Shown: positions 1 to 5,694 of the stretch, in pieces
How positions within the stretch are numbered: position 1 is the stretch's first letter
How the letters are laid out: every line of letters begins with the position of its first letter
Source of the DNA: Deltaproteobacteria bacterium
GTDB taxonomy: Bacteria > Desulfobacterota > JAENJC01
DNA: 6,028 nucleotides
Assembly: GCA_016208525.1 (NCBI GenBank)
Contig: JACQYJ010000200.1
Span: 1 to 6,028 of the forward strand
Direction of reading: 5' to 3'
Position numbers and translations under genes: made by a program
The notes under the pieces: model-generated
The model's database searches: none
Seen by the model: only the letters and a program-made list of their open reading frames with translations
What the model was told of the DNA's origin: nothing

Positions 1-794
1 GCAAGCCTTACTACGAGATATTCCCGAAGACGGACGGGCCGACGGAAGGCTGCCGCAAGGCGCTGGAGCGGCTGGAGGATGGAGAAGAAGAGATTGCCGT
101 GCCCGCCATGGACAGGGTCTTCAACGCGAAATTCTTTCTCGTGCGGGACGCGGACGGCGCCTACCTTTATTCCCTGCATATCCTGCAGGATGTCACCGAG
201 CGCAAGAAAGCGGAGAAAGACCTCCATGATCTGTTCCTGGCGGCCATGGAAAGCCTGGCCTCCGCCATCGAGGCGAAGTCGCCGTGGACCCGCGGCCATT
301 CCGAACGGGTCGCGGACTACGCGCTAAAAATCGGGGCGGGCATGGAGTTGCCGGACGACGAGTTGGAGAAGCTGCGCATCGCCGCGCTGCTGCACGACAT
401 CGGCAAGATCGGCACGGATGACGGCATCCTCGACAAGCCGGGAAAATTGACCGGCGCCGAATACGACTCGATCAAGCGGCATCCGGGCAAGGGCGCGGAG
501 ATGCTCGCGCCGATCAGGCAGTTGCACGACATTATCCCCTGGATACGCGGGCACCACGAGCGCTTCGACGGCACGGGTTACCCGGACGGACTCAGGGGCG
601 AGGACATACCGCTCTATGCAAGAATCCTGGCGGTGGCCGACACCTTCGATTCCATGACTGCGGAACGCCCTTACCGCACGACCCCCGGCAAGGCGCAGGC
701 GCTGGAAGAGATCCAACGGCACGCCGGAACCCAGTTCGACCCCAGGATGGTAGAGGCGTTTCTGCGGGTTGAAGCGCCGGCGTCTCCGAATTAA
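1..794 (+). CDS. PAS/HD-GYP domain protein, probable cyclic di-GMP phosphodiesterase (5' end outside window)
   Basis: The reading frame is open from the window edge (first full codon at 3) to a TAA at 792-794, so the start lies upstream. The first ~60 residues look like the end of a PAS sensor domain, closing with the typical DVTERKKAEKDL linker. An HD-GYP domain follows with all its signature motifs: HSERV (from 297), HDIGKIG (393-413), the GYP motif HHERFDGTGYPDGL (552-593) and ILAVADTFDSMTAERPYR. Proteins of this family use a metal centre bound by these His/Asp residues to hydrolyse cyclic di-GMP. Since the motifs are complete, activity is likely, although the substrate is inferred. GC content is clearly higher than in the rest of the window: rows 361-420 and 541-600 hold 38 and 43 G/C of 60, against 27-28 in sampled rows of the LPS operon. 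The gene converges on rpoN and has no visible functional link to it. Confidence 0.93.
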   Translation, partial: KPYYEIFPKTDGPTEGCRKALERLEDGEEEIAVPAMDRVFNAKFFLVRDADGAYLYSLHILQDVTERKKAEKDLHDLFLAAMESLASAIEAKSPWTRGHSERVADYALKIGAGMELPDDELEKLRIAALLHDIGKIGTDDGILDKPGKLTGAEYDSIKRHPGKGAEMLAPIRQLHDIIPWIRGHHERFDGTGYPDGLRGEDIPLYARILAVADTFDSMTAERPYRTTPGKAQALEEIQRHAGTQFDPRMVEAFLRVEAPASPN

Positions 795-882
795 GGGGAC
801 ATCATATCTAATTCCCCTATTTGAAAGGCAGTTGCCTGGTTAAAAAGTGTGGGACAGGTTCCATTTTTGCTTCCACATCTTT
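795..882. repeat. Repeat-like spacer at the composition junction
   Basis: This 88-bp gap lies between two convergent genes. Directly after the HD-GYP stop is a 6-bp inverted repeat, AGGGGA (794-799) and TCCCCT (813-818), around 13 bases. A second motif, GGGACAGGTTCC (851-862), follows. From memory, short GGGGACAT...AATTCCCC and GGAACCTGTCCC blocks recur between genes in many environmental Gram-negative genomes, often near REP-type (Y1) transposases; I cannot confirm this here. A 4-bp hairpin, AGGC-AGTT-GCCT, is at 826-837. No T-tract typical of a terminator follows any of these. Confidence 0.35.
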
Positions 883-2111
883 TTAGAATCCCCTGGCCCT
901 CCTCGAAGAGGATGCAATCCTCATCGCCTCTCTGTATTTGGTAACAGTTCTCCTTGCGATCTCTATTCCAGACCTCTTTAACAACCCCATTATGCATTCA
1001 TCACTATACGGTTTTTTGGGGTCTTCCCCCTCTATGATCCTCTTTATCATGTCCTTCACGCTTCCAGAGGCAGCAGCATAATCCCCTTATCCAGGAACTC
1101 CTTCTGAAACCTGACTATGCTCTCAGTAGCCTTGCATATAGTCCTCTGCCTCTGCTGGATGCTTTTTATGAACCATGAGGCGGACCTCGCCTTATCCTGG
1201 ATATATTCCTTTGATGCAGCGCCCTTTTCCATGCCCTTTACTGAATTTTTATAGAACTCATTCAACTTCAGCCTTGGGATACCGCCTTCGTTCGGCATGA
1301 CTACATATTCCCTGCCGACTTTAAACACATATACATCAGGGATTATGTAAGCGGCAGGCTCCTGCTGAAATGGACGTCCAGGCTTAGGTTCTAAGGCTGA
1401 GATGGCCTTAACGGTCAGCATTACATCTTCCATCGTGGCGCCCGACACCTTGGCCAGTCCCTTATAATCCCTCTTTTCCAGGAATGGAAGGCAGTCGGAT
1501 ACTACCTTTTCTATAAGCGGGTTTCCTATGCCGAGCGCCCTGATCTGTAAAAGGAGGCACTCCTTCAGGTCTCTGGCGCCTACCCCCGGAGGGTCAAAAC
1601 CCTGGACAACCCCGCTTAACACATTTTCTACATCAGCCCTGGCGACCCTGAGGGAATCGGCTATTTCCTGAGTAGAAGCCTCCAGGTATCCATCCTCATT
1701 TATGTTCCCTATAAGGGCCTCACCTATCTCTAACGTCTTATCGTCAGTATCAGAGAGTCCGAGCTGCCATAGCAGATGTTCTTAGAGGGTGGTTTTGTGC
1801 GGGGTAAAACTCTCAAATCCTGCCTCACCGTCTTTGTCTCTATAAGTAGTAGACACAGGTTTATCAAATTCGCCTGCGCTCAGGTAGCTGTCCCAGTCTT
1901 CCTCGGAAAGACGCTCCTCCTTTATTACTTCCTCCTCCTCGATCCCGGCCTCCAGGTCCTCTTCAAGAAGTGGATTTTCCTCAAGCTCATGCTGAATAGC
2001 CTCCACCAACTCAAGCTTTGAGAGCTGGAGCATCTTTATGGCCTGCTGAAGCTGGGGTGTCATAACAAGTTGCTGGGTCAGTTTATGATAGAGTCTTGTT
2101 TCTAAGGCCAT
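883..2111 (-). pseudogene. rpoN: RNA polymerase sigma-54 factor, broken by a nonsense codon and an out-of-frame deletion
   Basis: Sigma-54 directs RNA polymerase to -24/-12 promoters and needs AAA+ activators. The start is the ATG at 2111 (MALETRLYHKL), with AGGGA just upstream; the earlier in-frame ATG at 2159 lies in repeat DNA. Residues 1-50 are the Gln/Leu-rich activator-binding region I (QQLVMTPQLQQAIKMLQLS), followed by an acidic stretch. At codon 110 (1782-1784) a TAA interrupts PHKTTL*EHLLWQL, where the family has Gln; CAA to TAA is a single C-to-T change. The same frame then continues through the core-binding domain (GFDPPGVGARDL) to WFIKSIQQRQRT and FLDKGI near 1080. There the frame breaks: it reads to a false TGA at 1056, while the true C-terminus runs in another frame (about 1085 to 883) and contains the RpoN box ARRTVTKYRE (928-957). 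Roughly 50-60 codons, including the expected MHESTVSR helix-turn-helix, are missing. Such a gene should not yield working sigma-54. It is the last gene of the operon. Confidence 0.9.
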
Positions 2112-2120
2112 AATTTCCCT

Positions 2121-2195
2121 AATGCGGAGGTCGGAGTGCGGAATTCGGAATAAAACCATTTCTTATTCCGCAGTCGCCATTCCGCAATCCGCATT
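2121..2195. repeat. Imperfect hairpin built from ATTCCGC-type heptamers between lptB and rpoN
   Basis: Two 32-base arms (2121-2152 and 2164-2195) are reverse complements at 24 of 32 positions by my count, with an 11-base loop. The outer 8 and inner 7 bases pair perfectly. The arms consist of degenerate GCGGAAT/ATTCCGC units like those inside lptA. The hairpin begins immediately after the lptB stop and fills nearly all of the gap to rpoN. In the operon RNA it could fold and affect processing or the coupling between the two genes. Confidence 0.65.
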
Positions 2196-2796
2196 TTAAA
2201 GTCTGAACTTCTCACCAAGATAAACCCGTCTTGCCCTTTCGCTATTGGCAATCTCTTCAGGGGACCCGGTCTCTATGATCTTACCATCGCTCAGTATGTA
2301 CGCCCTGTCGCATATCCCAAGGGTTTCTCTTACGTTATGATCAGTAATCAATACACCTATCCCTTTGGACTTTAGATGTGTTATAAGCCCCTGTATGTCA
2401 ATAACCGCTATAGGGTCTATCCCCGCGAACGGTTCGTCCAGCAATATAAAAGAGGGGGATATGACAAGGGCCCTTGCTATCTCAACCCTCCTCCTCTCCC
2501 CTCCTGAGAGTGAGTAGGCCCGACTGTCAGCGAGGTGGGAAATTCCAAGCTCCCCCATTAAGGAAGAAAGTCTCTCTTCCCTTTCCTCCCTCGCAATGGG
2601 GATGGTCTCCAGTATCGCCAGTATATTTTCCCTTACAGTGAAGCCCGACAACCATGTAAAAACTGGTAGTTTTCCCGGCACCGTTTGGTCCCAGGAGGCC
2701 CGCCACCTCTCCAGCTTTCAGGTGGAGGCTCACTCCGTCCACCACCCTCCTCCCCCTGAAGGCCTTAGTTAGGCCCTTCGCCTGTAGTATCTTCAA
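2196..2796 (-). pseudogene. lptB: LPS export ABC transporter ATPase LptB, broken by an out-of-frame deletion
   Basis: LptB is the cytoplasmic ATPase that, with LptFG, powers LPS extraction from the inner membrane. The start is the TTG at 2796 (family-typical KILQAKGLTKAFRGRRVV), supported by a strong ribosome binding site. The first frame carries Walker A GPNGAGKT (residues 36-43) and SFYMVVG, then near 2640 turns into unrelated sequence ending at 2527. The family sequence resumes in a second frame at FTVRENILAILE and runs to 2196 with signature LSGGERRRVEIARAL, Walker B ILLDEP, the H-loop TDHNVRE and the classic C-terminus RVYLGEKFRL. Together the parts give about 199 residues against about 240 for the family. 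Some 40 residues are missing, namely the stretch that normally holds the Q-loop (GIGYLPQE...). The gene overlaps the end of lptA by 32 bases. LptB is normally essential, so another copy must exist or the deletion is an assembly error. Confidence 0.9.
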
Positions 2797-3325
2797 AGGC
2801 CCCCTCCTTCCTGGGATGGATTACAGCCCTGGTCCCACCTTCAACTGTGGTCCTGTCCTCATCAAGAAAATATATAATCTTGTCGCCGGATACTATGTCC
2901 TTTCCCTGCCAGACCTTTGGGTTTCCTGTAAGGACTATCTTTCTCTCTGTGTTAAGAAAAAGAGCGCTGTCGGCCACTGCAATCTTGTCCTGCTGCGTTA
3001 TCCTGACATTCCCTGTAGCCACCACCTCCCTAAGCTCTTTGCCGTCGTCTGTATAAGTAGCCGTAAGCTCATTGGATGTTATTGTCATATCCTTTTGCCT
3101 GGCAACAACATTCCCCCTGAAGGTCACCCTGTTTGCCCTGGTTTCGGCCTCCATGCTGTCGGAAGTAATGTTGATAGGGTCTTTACTCCCCTCCGCTGCA
3201 AACATCAGAGATGGAAGGGAGAGCAGAAGGATGAAGAATAAAAAATGAAGGATGAGGGATGAGGGATGAGGGATGTATTTAATGATTCCGCATTCCGCAT
3301 TCCGCATTCCGCAATAGCTGTTCAC
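2765..3325 (-). CDS. lptA: LPS periplasmic bridge protein LptA
   Basis: LptA forms the periplasmic beta-jellyroll bridge that carries LPS from LptC to the outer membrane LptD. From the GTG at 3325 the protein has 186 residues, normal for the family. I chose this start because its GTGA overlaps the lptC stop by four bases, with GGGGGA (3330-3335) just upstream. An in-frame ATG also exists at 3337, and one at 3307 within the repeats. Residues ~24-42 form a very hydrophobic signal peptide ending near MFAA. The mature part opens with DPINITSDSMEAE and repeats the OstA-type pattern (VTFRGNVVARQKDMTITSNELTA; ATGNVRITQQDKIAVADSA; LTGNPKVWQGKDIVSGDKI). It appears undamaged, unlike lptB. Oddly, the stretch between start codon and hydrophobic core is encoded by two 7-bp tandem repeats, so it reads as MRNAECG...IPHPSSLIL. 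Confidence 0.93.
   Translation of the reverse strand: MNSYCGMRNAECGIIKYIPHPSSLILHFLFFILLLSLPSLMFAAEGSKDPINITSDSMEAETRANRVTFRGNVVARQKDMTITSNELTATYTDDGKELREVVATGNVRITQQDKIAVADSALFLNTERKIVLTGNPKVWQGKDIVSGDKIIYFLDEDRTTVEGGTRAVIHPRKEGAFEDTTGEGPN
2797..2809 (-). promoter_or_regulatory. Ribosome binding site fixing the TTG start of lptB
   Basis: AAGGAGG (2803-2809 on the minus strand) followed by six bases lies directly before the TTG at 2796. No ATG in this frame would preserve the conserved LptB N-terminus, so this site settles the start. It lies inside the last codons of lptA, which suggests translational coupling. Confidence 0.75.
3250..3275. repeat. Heptamer tandem repeat GGATGAG inside lptA
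   Basis: Three full GGATGAG units (3250-3270) are followed by a partial fourth (GGATG). On the coding strand the units read CTCATCC and encode the IPHPSSLIL part of the LptA signal peptide. Because a unit is 7 bases, gain or loss of one copy shifts the frame. Confidence 0.9.
3285..3312. repeat. Heptamer tandem repeat ATTCCGC inside lptA
   Basis: Four perfect, adjacent ATTCCGC units. On the coding strand (GCGGAAT) they encode the CGMRNAECGI stretch just after the LptA start. The same heptamer type, degenerate, forms the hairpin between lptB and rpoN, so this repeat family occurs twice within about 1.2 kb. Confidence 0.92.
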
Positions 3326-3897
3326 TGTTTCCCCCATTCGCCGGTAGATAGAACCGCCTTCACGCCTTTTTTTATAATAACCCGCTCCCGCTCTATATCT
3401 GCCACCATTCCCACACCCTCCATATCTATCACTTTACCTTTCATGAAAACCTTCGATTCAGTAGCAACGATCTTTTTATCTGAGTAATACCTCAGAAAAT
3501 TCGACCTCAAGGTATATCCGTCACTGCTGACTATCCTGACATCCCCTGATACAGCGAGATCGTTAGTATTGTTGAATACCTCTCCCTTGTTCCCTGTCAG
3601 TTCAATCCTTTTGTCTCCGTTGCCAAAGAAAACTACTTTAGGCGCATCAAGTCGGGTCACTCCCTCTTCCCTGAAAAAATCAGCCGATCTTGCCCTTAGT
3701 TCCCATTCCGTCTTCCCGCCTATGGCCCTCGTTAAATGGACACCCTCTATCTTTAGATCTGGTATTATCCTGGGAAGATTAAAAGAGGCGCCTTCCCGTC
3801 CCATCCAGATGTATAAGAATCCGGCCACTGTGATCGAAACAAGGAATATGAGGGATATTACAAGGTACTTGAATATCTTAAATAGCGGGGTCGGCAT
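3322..3897 (-). CDS. lptC: LPS export protein LptC
   Basis: LptC is a bitopic inner-membrane protein that accepts LPS from LptB2FG and passes it to LptA. The ATG at 3897 gives 191 residues, the usual length. Residues ~9-30 form a single membrane helix (YLVISLIFLVSITVAGFLYIW), followed by a periplasmic LptC/OstA-like domain. This domain has the typical features DLKIEGVHLTRAIGGKTEWELRARSADFF, a mid-domain GEVFNNTNDLAVSGDVRI and LRSNFLRYYSDKKIVATESKVFMKG. The frame stays open upstream to 3996, but that part overlaps kdsC and lacks LptC character. No clear ribosome binding site precedes 3897, so translation may depend on coupling with kdsC, which ends 37 bases upstream. The stop overlaps the start of lptA. 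The gene appears intact. Confidence 0.92.
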   Translation of the reverse strand: MPTPLFKIFKYLVISLIFLVSITVAGFLYIWMGREGASFNLPRIIPDLKIEGVHLTRAIGGKTEWELRARSADFFREEGVTRLDAPKVVFFGNGDKRIELTGNKGEVFNNTNDLAVSGDVRIVSSDGYTLRSNFLRYYSDKKIVATESKVFMKGKVIDMEGVGMVADIERERVIIKKGVKAVLSTGEWGKQ

Positions 3898-3934
3898 ACA
3901 AAAACTATACCAAACAATTTTATTGAAGTAAAGT

Positions 3935-4567
3935 TCATTTCCGATACCTTGATGTCGCGTCTTCCCACTTACCCTGGGCCTTGAGTATAAGTTCACACAC
4001 CTCTCTTACAGCGCCCCTTCCCCCAGGCATCGAAGTCACATAATCTACAGATATTTTTAACTCTTCACCGGCATCAGCAACAGATATCGCTAAACCGGAC
4101 CGCCTCATAACAGGCATATCTACTAAATCGTCTCCGACATAGCAAACCTCTTCACCTTTAAATCCTTTTTCACTCAATATCCGTTCAAATACAGGAAGTT
4201 TATCCTTTGCGCCCTGATAGACCATATCTATCCCGAGGTCTCTGGCCCTGTGCAGAACAACCCTGGATTCTCTTCCTGTCAGCAATGCGACACCCACCCC
4301 GCTTCTCATAAGCATCCTTATCCCATGACCATCCTTTACATCAAAGGCCTTCACCTCTTCGCCGCTGTCTGCAAAGACAACCCTGCCATCTGTCATGACG
4401 CCGTCTACGTCCAGTAATAATAACCTTATTGCCTTTGCCTTTTTCTCTGCCTCTACCTTTGTCGCTTTGACTTTCTCAGCGGAGTATCTATCTATAATTC
4501 TCTGAACCAGCCTCCACCACCTCCTTGCCGATAATGGAATCCTCCGCCCAGTCTCCTCCCTTAACAA
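3935..4567 (-). CDS. kdsC: Kdo-8-phosphate phosphatase KdsC, probably the C-terminal half of a former HldE-KdsC fusion
   Basis: KdsC is a HAD-superfamily enzyme that removes phosphate from 3-deoxy-D-manno-octulosonate 8-phosphate in Kdo synthesis. The catalytic part runs from about 4429 (IRLLLLDVDGVMTDG) to the TGA at 3935. It shows all the family motifs: the DVD nucleophile motif, LLTGRES, the GAKDKL lysine motif and YVGDDLVDMPVM, about 165 residues and complete. The start is a problem. Upstream the frame reads VQRIIDRYSAEKVKATKVEAEKKAKA (from 4507) with no ATG, GTG or TTG. The first upstream initiator is the TTG at 4567, inside hldE and out of its frame, so residues 1-20 are probably not native. 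VQRIIDRY resembles the normal end of an HldE C-domain, which suggests that both were once one protein. A CTG at 4510 preceded by AAGGAGG is a remote alternative start. Confidence 0.82.
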   Translation of the reverse strand: MLREETGRRIPLSARRWWRLVQRIIDRYSAEKVKATKVEAEKKAKAIRLLLLDVDGVMTDGRVVFADSGEEVKAFDVKDGHGIRMLMRSGVGVALLTGRESRVVLHRARDLGIDMVYQGAKDKLPVFERILSEKGFKGEEVCYVGDDLVDMPVMRRSGLAISVADAGEELKISVDYVTSMPGGRGAVREVCELILKAQGKWEDATSRYRK

Positions 4568-4901
4568 GAAAATCCGGTTTCAGATAGGTTATCAACCTAA
4601 GCGGGTCAAGTTCCGGGAAAATAGTCACATAGTCGACACATCCGAGGGCTGCCAGAACCTCAGCCCTCTGCTCTTCGGGGATTACAGGCCTGCTGTCCCC
4701 CTTTAATGCCCTTACGGAGGAATCGCTGTTGACTGCAACGATAAAGATGTCTCCATATTCCCCGGCCTCCTGCAGATACCTTGTATGGCCAACATGAATC
4801 AGGTCAAAACATCCGTTGGTAAATGCGACCTTCCTCCCGGACTTCTTGGCCTTGTCCACAATCTCTTTCAACTCGTCCCAGCTCTTTATCTTATCTCTCA
4901 T
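4488..4901 (-). CDS. hldE: ADP-heptose synthase domain II (RfaE2-type nucleotidyltransferase), C-terminus truncated
   Basis: This enzyme domain adenylylates D-glycero-D-manno-heptose 1-phosphate to ADP-heptose for the LPS inner core. Starting at the ATG at 4901, it shows the nucleotidyltransferase hallmarks FTNGCFDLIHVGH (residues 27-39, HxGH at 36-39), VAVNSDSSVRALKGDSRPV, QRAEVLAALGCVDYV and KPDFLVKGGDW (108-118). It is a stand-alone domain II without the sugar-kinase half. After KEVVEAG (near 4510) it departs from the family and stops six residues later, giving 137 residues where about 155-165 are usual. The C-terminal STT-type nucleotide-binding motif is absent. Its expected tail, VQRIIDRY, is found in the kdsC frame, so an out-of-frame loss of roughly 20 codons is the simplest explanation. 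As read, the enzyme is probably impaired. It is the first gene of the operon. Confidence 0.85.
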   Translation of the reverse strand: MRDKIKSWDELKEIVDKAKKSGRKVAFTNGCFDLIHVGHTRYLQEAGEYGDIFIVAVNSDSSVRALKGDSRPVIPEEQRAEVLAALGCVDYVTIFPELDPLRLITYLKPDFLVKGGDWAEDSIIGKEVVEAGSENYR

Positions 4902-4908
4902 GCGGCTG

Positions 4909-4938
4909 ATTTTAGATTCTATGGAAGGCCTTTGTCAA
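4909..4938 (-). promoter_or_regulatory. Sigma-70 type promoter of the LPS operon
   Basis: On the minus strand, TTGACA (4933-4938) is followed after 18 bases by TAAAAT (4909-4914), matching the consensus at 6/6 and 5/6. Transcription should begin near 4902, right at the hldE ATG (4901), so the message would be nearly leaderless. No ribosome binding site precedes that ATG, which agrees. Confidence 0.6.
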
Positions 4939-4945
4939 GAAAAGG

Positions 4946-4974
4946 TTGACATTAAGGCTGTAATTAAGTACGAT
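4946..4974 (+). promoter_or_regulatory. Sigma-70 type promoter, divergent, upstream of the 3D-domain gene
   Basis: TTGACA (4946-4951), a 17-base spacer, and TACGAT (4969-4974; 4/6). Its -35 box lies seven bases from the -35 box of the opposite promoter, so the two probably compete or share a regulator. It would leave a leader of about 170 bases before the gene at 5150; I see no riboswitch in that leader. Confidence 0.5.
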
Positions 4975-5046
4975 CCCATGACTTTCATTGGTTTTCTCTG
5001 TTTCTCCAGCGCTATAGACAGTTCAACGATATGTAACAAGCTCACC

Positions 5047-5075
5047 TTGACAGCACCCAAATAATCGCTTAATGT
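5047..5075 (+). promoter_or_regulatory. Second candidate promoter for the 3D-domain gene
   Basis: TTGACA (5047-5052), a 17-base spacer, and a weak -10 TAATGT (5070-5075; 3/6). It lies closer to the gene than the promoter at 4946, with a leader of about 70 bases. Confidence 0.35.
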
Positions 5076-5133
5076 TTCAAAAATAAGTGCCTTGAAGCTG
5101 GATAAAGCGCTCTTCTAATGTTATGGCAAGCTT

Positions 5134-5152
5134 AAGGAGGAGGGACATTATG
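5134..5152 (+). promoter_or_regulatory. Ribosome binding site and ATG of the 3D-domain gene
   Basis: AAGGAGG (5134-5140), nine bases before the ATG at 5150. It chooses this start over the TTG/ATG-like starts at and after 5123, whose extra residues would put charges ahead of the membrane segment. Confidence 0.8.
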
Positions 5153-5605
5153 AAAAAACATGTCATATTTACTGTTCTGATAACCTTACTGCTTATTATC
5201 CTTCAGAGAGAGGATGCCGAAAGGTTAAATTTCCTGTGGTTAAATGAGTCTAACGATATCAGACCGGTAAAGACAGACCCCAATCCTGTTATCCCTGTGA
5301 CTGTCCCAGCTTACAGCCAAACCGATGCGGAGTGCGACAGCGACACTTATATTACGGCATACCAGAAACCGGTCAGAGAGGGGACAATCGCCATAAGCAG
5401 GGACCTGGAGAGCGAGTTTGGCTGGCGACTGGGAGACAAGGTTCATATTGCAGGCCTGGGAGTATTTGAAGTCTGGGATAGAATGCATCCAAGATGGAAG
5501 AAACGGGTTGACATATTCTTCCATGATACGGAGAAGGCGGCGTCATTCGGGATAAAACAGACCCAGATGATAAAGATGGACAAAACTGTGCCGCAAGGGA
5601 CATAG
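5150..5605 (+). CDS. Membrane-anchored or secreted 3D-domain protein
   Basis: The protein has 151 residues. MKKHVIFTVLITLLLIIL (1-18) is a signal peptide or membrane anchor; no clear AxA cleavage site follows. A poorly conserved linker with several prolines leads to the 3D domain (about 62-143). It begins CDSDTYITAYQKPVREGTIAISRDL and continues GDKVHIAGLGVFEVWDRM, KRVDIFF and ASFGIKQ. The family is named for three conserved aspartates; D85, D110 and D121 are the likely ones here. The fold is the double-psi beta-barrel shared with the MltA lytic transglycosylases and RlpA, so a periplasmic role in peptidoglycan handling is plausible, but the substrate is unknown. The gene is divergent from the LPS operon, so both might respond to envelope state. 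It is complete, with ordinary composition for this region. Confidence 0.85.
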   Translation: MKKHVIFTVLITLLLIILQREDAERLNFLWLNESNDIRPVKTDPNPVIPVTVPAYSQTDAECDSDTYITAYQKPVREGTIAISRDLESEFGWRLGDKVHIAGLGVFEVWDRMHPRWKKRVDIFFHDTEKAASFGIKQTQMIKMDKTVPQGT

Positions 5606-5620
5606 GCGGTCTAAGCGCCT
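5604..5620 (+). terminator. Weak hairpin at the end of the 3D-domain gene
   Basis: AGGCG (5604-5608) and CGCCT (5616-5620) can pair around a seven-base loop, overlapping the stop codon. What follows is A/T-rich but has no T-run, so intrinsic termination is uncertain. Confidence 0.25.
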
Positions 5621-5694
5621 TAATGAATAAATACTCCTACCTGCCCTGCATACTACTGCAAGGAAAATCTCCTAATACTAATTGGCTATCAAAT

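Noticed and set aside
791..997. A 68-codon minus-strand open frame between the HD-GYP gene and rpoN
   Set aside because: It overlaps the frame that encodes the RpoN box (ARRTVTKYRE) and has no protein character; it is a shadow of the rpoN 3' end.
1782..1784. TAA read as glutamine (recoded genetic code)
   Set aside because: TAA ends other genes here (HD-GYP, lptA, lptB) and rpoN carries a second lesion, so simple inactivation is more likely.
1776..1790. A frameshift in rpoN at codon 110
   Set aside because: The sequence after the stop continues in the same frame, so it is a nonsense codon and not an indel.
2816..3241. A 141-codon plus-strand open frame
   Set aside because: It lies antisense to the well-supported lptA gene and shows no recognisable domain or ribosome binding site.
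3245..3315. A CRISPR-like array from the tandem repeats
   Set aside because: The units are 7 bp and directly adjacent, without spacers.
3898..3996. An N-terminal extension of LptC starting at 3996
   Set aside because: It overlaps the kdsC end, is unlike LptC, and the ATG at 3897 gives the normal length with the membrane helix near the N-terminus.
5123..5149. An upstream start of the 3D-domain gene at 5123
   Set aside because: No ribosome binding site precedes it, whereas AAGGAGG lies at good spacing before the ATG at 5150.
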